From Prevotellaceae bacterium UBA2718 (lineage in GTDB: Bacteria; Bacteroidota; Bacteroidia; Bacteroidales; Bacteroidaceae), in contig DEKQ01000174.1 of assembly GCA_002353975.1 (NCBI GenBank), forward strand, positions 1-7,971: a stretch of 7,971 nucleotides of DNA. Reading direction: 5' to 3'. Under the pieces are notes generated by a model. That model had not been told where the DNA came from. It made no database searches and saw only the letters and a program-made list of their open reading frames with translations. The position numbers and the translations under genes are program-made. This document shows, piece after piece, positions 4,387-7,971 of the stretch. Position 1 is the stretch's first letter. The number at the start of each line of letters is the position of its first letter.

Positions 4387-7151
4387 ATCATTGCGATTTT
4401 TGCGACACAGCCTTTCTCGCCGTTGTCTGTCGCCACGAGCACCATATAGACCCCCGAGGCAACACGCTCGCCCTTGCGGTCACAGCCATTCCACTTGTAA
4501 GAGCCACCGACGGACGTACCGCTATGCACCACATATCCTGAGGTGTTGGTTATCTTTATCTGGCAGTTCTCGGTAAGGCCGGTGATGGTTATCGGACCGG
4601 TATAGTCGGGCGTTACAGGATTGGGATAGGCATAGACGTCATTCTTGTTCAGGCTGCCGTATGTAGAGGTCACGTCACTCTGATAGACGCAGAGTCCGTT
4701 CATGGCACCAAAGATGACACGTCCGTTAGCCTCATCTATAGCTATGGACTTGATAACGTCTGAGATTATGTTGCTGTTTGACGTAGTGAAATGCTCAACC
4801 TCCGTATTGTTGTCGCTACTGATGAGATAGACTCCGTTGCCCTCTGTTGCCACCCATTTGCGGTTGGCCGAGTCAAACTTAATATCGTTGATGTTCAGTC
4901 CGTTGAGCAGATAGTCGGCATACCCTGAGCCGTCATTGCGGGACACCTTGTGCTGAGTGACGCGTATGCCGCTATTGTCGCCACCAGAACTCATCATGGC
5001 GCTGATGTCAGACGGCGTGAGATATACAAGGAAGCCTGACGTTCCTATCCACACATTGCCGTCCTTGTCCTCTGCCACCACCTTTCCGTGGGTGTATGTG
5101 TTGCGGAGATTTGTGCCGTCCTCATTGATGAACGTGGTGAGGACGCTCCATGTATCAGAAGAGGGATTATAGAAACCGCAGGCAAGTGGATCATGATGGT
5201 TATTGATAAACCACAACAGTCCGCGGGAATCAATGAATGGGGTCACGTAACGGTCTATTGACCCAATGCTGCTGACATTGTGTTCTTCCCATGTACCTCC
5301 GGCGGTAAGGCAATACAGCTTGTTGCTGCCACGGTAGAACACCCACAGGTTGCCCTTGCTGTCGTATGCCACACTCATCACCGCGCCGCCGGCAGGAGAG
5401 TCGTAGTATTTCACAAGTGCTCCATTGAGATATTCGTACAGTCCCGTCTGACTCGCCACCATAAGGTGCTGGCTGTTGCGTGGGTCCATATCCATCTGTA
5501 TGTTGTTGATATAGTTACGCCCCACCCCGCTGAGCAATGTCGTGTCGAGCACAGACCAGTCTGTGCCATCATATTTCTGCACGTTGCCAGGGTTCTTGGT
5601 GCTCACGTCGTTGTAATCATAGCGTCCGCGAAGAGTGTAGAGCACGCCATTATGCAGCTTCGTGAAATAGTGTTGGGGATATACAGGGCCGTCAGGACGG
5701 GCTGAGCCGGACAATGCCTCGTATTCCGCAACGGTCATCTGCTCCTGCGTGTCTGCGGGGATAGCGGCATCAGGGTCCAGAGTCTCTTCTATTACCGCCT
5801 CCTTGGCATTAATCTTCAGGATGCCCAGCTCCGTCTCCACGTAGGCATACGGGCCGTTCACGCTGATTCCCACTACCGTCTTGCTCTTTGTGGTGCTATG
5901 GTTCTTAAGTCCGAAGAGCGCCTCCACGTTGTCGTCAGACGACAGCAGATCAATCGTATAGTCCTTATACACTATCAGCAGCTTCTTAGCGCTGTTGACC
6001 CATGCGATATGCGTGATATCCGTAGAGGTCAGACCATTGAACTTCGTGTATGTCCTCACGCTACGGTCGTTCTTGTTGTATGAGAACAGGTTGCCGTTCG
6101 ACGTGACATATATCATATTTCCGGCGGGCGAGACTTTATCTATGTCCGTATAGGACAGATGCCACTGCCATGAGCCTACAGCATTGCTGCTCTCGTCTGT
6201 CTCAGATGGGGCATAAGGACTGGCGGCCATTGCCGGTGAGGCAAGCCCGGGAAGGAACAATGTCAGCATCATTATCAGCATGGTGATGGCACCGCCTATC
6301 TCGCGCTTCAGCCGGTTGTTAATTTCACGACGCCCTTTGTCGCGCCACCAGCCCCACTTGTTGAAGTACTTTATGATGCTGAACACATGGATGAGCAGCA
6401 ACTTCAGACTCTTGTGAGAACCACGCGTAAATGTATGGTAGATGGTTGTCTTGGGATAGAAAAGCGTAAGATAGTTCTCGTTCATACGGCGGGTAAAGTC
6501 AATGTCTTCGGCATAGAGGAAGAAACGCTCATCAAAGAGCCCTGTCTCCTTTACCGCAGACATTCTGAGGAACATAAAACATCCTGAGAGGAAAGCCACA
6601 TTCAGCGTCTTGGTGAAACCAGACTGCACCAGCTCACACGTCTTGTTGCGGCGGCGTATGAGGAACTCAGGGAGGCAGAAGCGCCCGAAGATGTCAAACG
6701 GTGTAGGCAGCAATCGTGCAAGGCGTTGTATCTGGCCATTGGGATACATCACCTTCGGCATCATCTGTCCCACATTCTCATGGGCATCCATATAGCTTAT
6801 GAGCGATGGTATCACCTCTGGGCCAAACCAAACGTCGGGATTTACTACGAGGTGGTACTTGCTGCCCCTCTCTATAGCAGCGTTAAGGGCCACATTGTGA
6901 CCGCCGCCGTAACCGTTGTTCTCATGGGGAAGATAGATAAGCTGGAAGCCCTGCTCGGCCTTCTGCCGCAGTTCCGGCTCACCCTTCAGCACGCGCTCGG
7001 CAAACTCCTGCAGCTCAGCCTTCAGGTCAAGCATACTGTCAGAATGGTCAACCACATAGACTATCTGAACCGGAGAAGCAAAAAGGCTTCTCAGGACAGG
7101 CTCGAAATCAAGCAAATGGTGATTGTATGTCACAATGCTGGCACTGACCAT
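4380..7151 (-). CDS. GT2 glycosyltransferase joined in frame to a PorZ-like type IX secretion protein
   Basis: A single 923-residue ORF with two unrelated parts. Residues 1 to about 285 are a complete GT2 glycosyltransferase of the rhamnosyltransferase-like type: VSASIVTYNH, NNGYGGGHNVALN, NPDV (104-107), and YAEDIDFTRRM (213-223). Residues 291-309 (MLIMMLTLFLPGLASPAMA) are a good signal peptide with an AxA cleavage site. Residues about 325-835 are a double beta-propeller closely matching PorZ as I recall it (VGSWQWHLSYTDIDKV, NGNLFSYNKNDRSV, NGLTSTDITHIAW), with two-component-regulator-type repeats such as DGNVWIGTSG. Residues 838-923 are a type A sorting domain (YPNPV ... ASGVYMVLVA ... KIAMIK). 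PorZ acts at the cell surface and hands anionic LPS to the PorU sortase. A glycosyltransferase works in the cytosol, so the parts must be separated by cleavage or by starting PorZ at M291. The ATG at 7149-7151 follows a purine-rich agaagataag. The gene lies 38 bases after the Fur gene, so the two are probably co-transcribed. Confidence 0.9.
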   Translation of the reverse strand: MVSASIVTYNHHLLDFEPVLRSLFASPVQIVYVVDHSDSMLDLKAELQEFAERVLKGEPELRQKAEQGFQLIYLPHENNGYGGGHNVALNAAIERGSKYHLVVNPDVWFGPEVIPSLISYMDAHENVGQMMPKVMYPNGQIQRLARLLPTPFDIFGRFCLPEFLIRRRNKTCELVQSGFTKTLNVAFLSGCFMFLRMSAVKETGLFDERFFLYAEDIDFTRRMNENYLTLFYPKTTIYHTFTRGSHKSLKLLLIHVFSIIKYFNKWGWWRDKGRREINNRLKREIGGAITMLIMMLTLFLPGLASPAMAASPYAPSETDESSNAVGSWQWHLSYTDIDKVSPAGNMIYVTSNGNLFSYNKNDRSVRTYTKFNGLTSTDITHIAWVNSAKKLLIVYKDYTIDLLSSDDNVEALFGLKNHSTTKSKTVVGISVNGPYAYVETELGILKINAKEAVIEETLDPDAAIPADTQEQMTVAEYEALSGSARPDGPVYPQHYFTKLHNGVLYTLRGRYDYNDVSTKNPGNVQKYDGTDWSVLDTTLLSGVGRNYINNIQMDMDPRNSQHLMVASQTGLYEYLNGALVKYYDSPAGGAVMSVAYDSKGNLWVFYRGSNKLYCLTAGGTWEEHNVSSIGSIDRYVTPFIDSRGLLWFINNHHDPLACGFYNPSSDTWSVLTTFINEDGTNLRNTYTHGKVVAEDKDGNVWIGTSGFLVYLTPSDISAMMSSGGDNSGIRVTQHKVSRNDGSGYADYLLNGLNINDIKFDSANRKWVATEGNGVYLISSDNNTEVEHFTTSNSNIISDVIKSIAIDEANGRVIFGAMNGLCVYQSDVTSTYGSLNKNDVYAYPNPVTPDYTGPITITGLTENCQIKITNTSGYVVHSGTSVGGSYKWNGCDRKGERVASGVYMVLVATDNGEKGCVAKIAMIK
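4383..4640 (-). other. Type IX secretion C-terminal sorting domain (type A) of the PorZ-like part
   Basis: Codons 838-923 encode the immunoglobulin-like tail recognised by the type IX system: YAYPNPV, a GPITITGL strand, QIKITNTSGYVV, WNGCDRKGERVASGVYMV and a closing AKIAMIK. The tail implies export across the outer membrane. In P. gingivalis PorZ the domain is reported to stay uncleaved. Confidence 0.85.
6225..6281 (-). other. Internal signal peptide and possible separate start of the PorZ-like protein
   Basis: Codons 291-309 encode a short hydrophobic segment preceded by KREIGG and ending in ASPAMA, an expected signal peptidase I site. ATG codons at 291, 294 and 295 could start a separate 629-633 residue PorZ. 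No clear Shine-Dalgarno precedes them, which is not decisive in Bacteroidetes. Confidence 0.6.
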
Positions 7152-7189
7152 CTTATCTTCTATACTCTCTCAGTATTGAAATAACGTAG

Positions 7190-7609
7190 TTATTTGATGT
7201 TTATTTTATTGGAACACCTCTCACACACACCTTTTATTATATATTCCGCATCTTCCATCACGAATCCCTCTGGCAGCGGCACGATAGGAATGGTATAATC
7301 CTCCAGGCAGTAGGTCTTGCCACACTTCAGACATGTGAAGTGCACGTGATTGATATGACTGCTGTGCTTACAACGGCACACGCAGTACTTCTGCTGTCCC
7401 GTCCCGTCATCGATGGTGTGCAGCAGATGATGCTCGGCAAAAAGCCTCAAGGCCCTGAAGATGCTGGAGCGATCCATGTGGGGCATCAGATGCTCCATGT
7501 CGGCCAGGGAGAATGTCTCACTTTGGGCCGACACACAGTCCCACACAAGGATACGAACCGCAGTAGGGCGTATGCCGTGAGAGTCAAGATACTGTTCGGT
7601 GCTGTTCAT
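7190..7609 (-). CDS. Fur-family metal-responsive transcriptional regulator
   Basis: A 139-residue protein of normal Fur-family length. The N-terminal winged helix holds HGIRPTAVRILV (11-22) and the recognition-helix segment MDRSSIFRALRLFAEHHLL (45-63). The C-terminal dimerisation domain has a histidine-rich run HSSHINHVHF (82-91) and two zinc-binding pairs, C93/C96 (CLKC) and C129/C132 (CERC). Fur-family proteins bind operator DNA as dimers when loaded with iron, zinc or manganese, or sense peroxide; CGKTYCLED is somewhat Zur-like, but the metal cannot be settled here. I start at the ATG 7607-7609 because it opens directly into the family N-terminus. An in-frame GTG at 7622-7624 would add five residues (MAFTP). 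It follows the rplS terminator and precedes the GT2-porZ ORF by 38 bases, so it may be co-transcribed with that gene. Confidence 0.93.
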   Translation of the reverse strand: MNSTEQYLDSHGIRPTAVRILVWDCVSAQSETFSLADMEHLMPHMDRSSIFRALRLFAEHHLLHTIDDGTGQQKYCVCRCKHSSHINHVHFTCLKCGKTYCLEDYTIPIVPLPEGFVMEDAEYIIKGVCERCSNKINIK

Positions 7610-7653
7610 CGGGGTAAAGGCCACATCGCCTATATCGGTATGGGCAAAATAAA

Positions 7654-7691
7654 AGAGAGGGGATAAACAAATGATTGTCCATCCCCTCTCT
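7654..7691 (-). terminator. Intrinsic terminator of rplS
   Basis: An 11-bp perfect inverted repeat, agagaggggat (7654-7664) and atcccctctct (7681-7691), closes a 16-nt loop that can pair further (acaa/ttgt). On the minus strand the stem is followed at once by ttttatttt. It lies 31 bases after the rplS stop codon and 44 bases before the Fur ATG. Confidence 0.88.
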
Positions 7692-7722
7692 GTCTTGCTT
7701 TTCTGATAATTAAGTCTTGAAC

Positions 7723-7971
7723 TTAAGCTTGTGCATTACCAATGGTGCGCTTCTCCTGAATGCGAGCCTTCTTACCGGTCAGCTTGCGCAGGTAGTACAG
7801 CTTAGAGCGACGTACCTTACCAACCTTGTTGACCTCGATAGAGTCAATGTTTGGCGACTCAATAGGGAAGATACGCTCTACACCTACGGTGCCTGACATC
7901 TTGCGAACGGTGAAACGCTTCTTGTCTCCGTGACCGCTGATCTTGATTACTACGCCACGATAGAGCTGGAT
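7723..7971 (-). CDS. rplS: 50S ribosomal protein L19, 3' part
   Basis: The last 82 codons of rplS, cut by the window edge; about 30-40 N-terminal residues are missing. It reads in frame from ATC at 7969-7971 to TAA at 7723-7725. The segments QLYRGVVI, RFTVRKMSGTVGVERIFP and VRRSKLYYLRKLTGKKARI are characteristic of L19, a protein at the interface of the ribosomal subunits in the 50S particle. The following hairpin (7654-7691) ends the transcript. It serves as a well-conserved chromosomal landmark; its upstream neighbours are outside the window. Confidence 0.97.
   Translation of the reverse strand: MQLYRGVVIKISGHGDKKRFTVRKMSGTVGVERIFPIESPNIDSIEVNKVGKVRRSKLYYLRKLTGKKARIQEKRTIGNAQA

Noticed and set aside
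5280..5705. 141-codon plus-strand open frame opposite the PorZ propeller
   Set aside because: The opposite strand has unambiguous propeller repeats throughout. The plus-strand product is histidine- and valine-rich with no recognisable fold.
6726..7184. 152-codon plus-strand open frame opposite the GT2 domain
   Set aside because: The opposite strand encodes conserved GT2 motifs in this interval. The plus-strand reading shows no motifs and runs past the glycosyltransferase start.
7625..7680. Candidate promoter for the Fur gene (ttttattttg with an upstream tttg)
   Set aside because: The gap between the possible boxes is only about 15-16 nt rather than 19-21, and the elements are the U-tract and loop of the rplS terminator.

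Overview
The window looks like a chromosomal segment of a Bacteroidales bacterium, most likely a Prevotella/Segatella-type organism. The grounds are: a PorZ-like type IX secretion protein with a type A C-terminal sorting domain; a TAnnTTTG-type promoter; weak or absent Shine-Dalgarno sequences; A/T-rich short-period repeats between genes; and a GC-rich palindrome (ccctcccc-aa-ggggaggg) of a kind I recall as common in Bacteroidales genomes. The genus is an inference.

Layout, left to right. 10-1233 (+) is an iron-dependent alcohol dehydrogenase of the YqhD/butanol dehydrogenase type. It converges on a monocistronic-looking rubredoxin (1414-1572, -), and a 12-bp bidirectional terminator hairpin (1378-1405) lies between them. 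Rubredoxin has its own promoter at 1621-1652. Next come, all on the minus strand and probably transcribed right to left: rplS (3' part only, 7723-7971) with its terminator (7654-7691); a Fur-family regulator (7190-7609); a large ORF joining a GT2 glycosyltransferase to a PorZ-like protein (4380-7151); a second GT2 glycosyltransferase (3475-4305); a GT4 glycosyltransferase (2480-3478, 4-nt overlap with the GT2); and an HAD-IB phosphatase-like protein (1775-2383).

The most interesting part is 2480-7151. PorZ in Porphyromonas gingivalis is a surface component of the type IX secretion system that carries anionic LPS to the PorU sortase. Here a PorZ-like protein is joined in frame, with no stop codon, to a cytoplasmic-type GT2 glycosyltransferase, and two more glycosyltransferases follow. 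This suggests genetic coupling between surface-glycan synthesis and the machinery that attaches glycan to type IX cargo. The join could be a true fusion, a single mRNA with an internal start at M291 (which begins a good signal peptide), or a lost stop codon.

The same gene cluster shows signs of repeat-driven change. An exact 36-bp repeat overlaps the stop codons of both the PorZ ORF and the GT4 gene. An 8-nt tandem repeat abuts the GT2 gene, whose conserved N-terminus has no ATG, GTG or TTG start. A palindromic repeat is inserted in frame in the GT4 gene, which also seems to lack part of its donor-binding domain. No tRNA, rRNA, CRISPR array or complete transposable element was seen.
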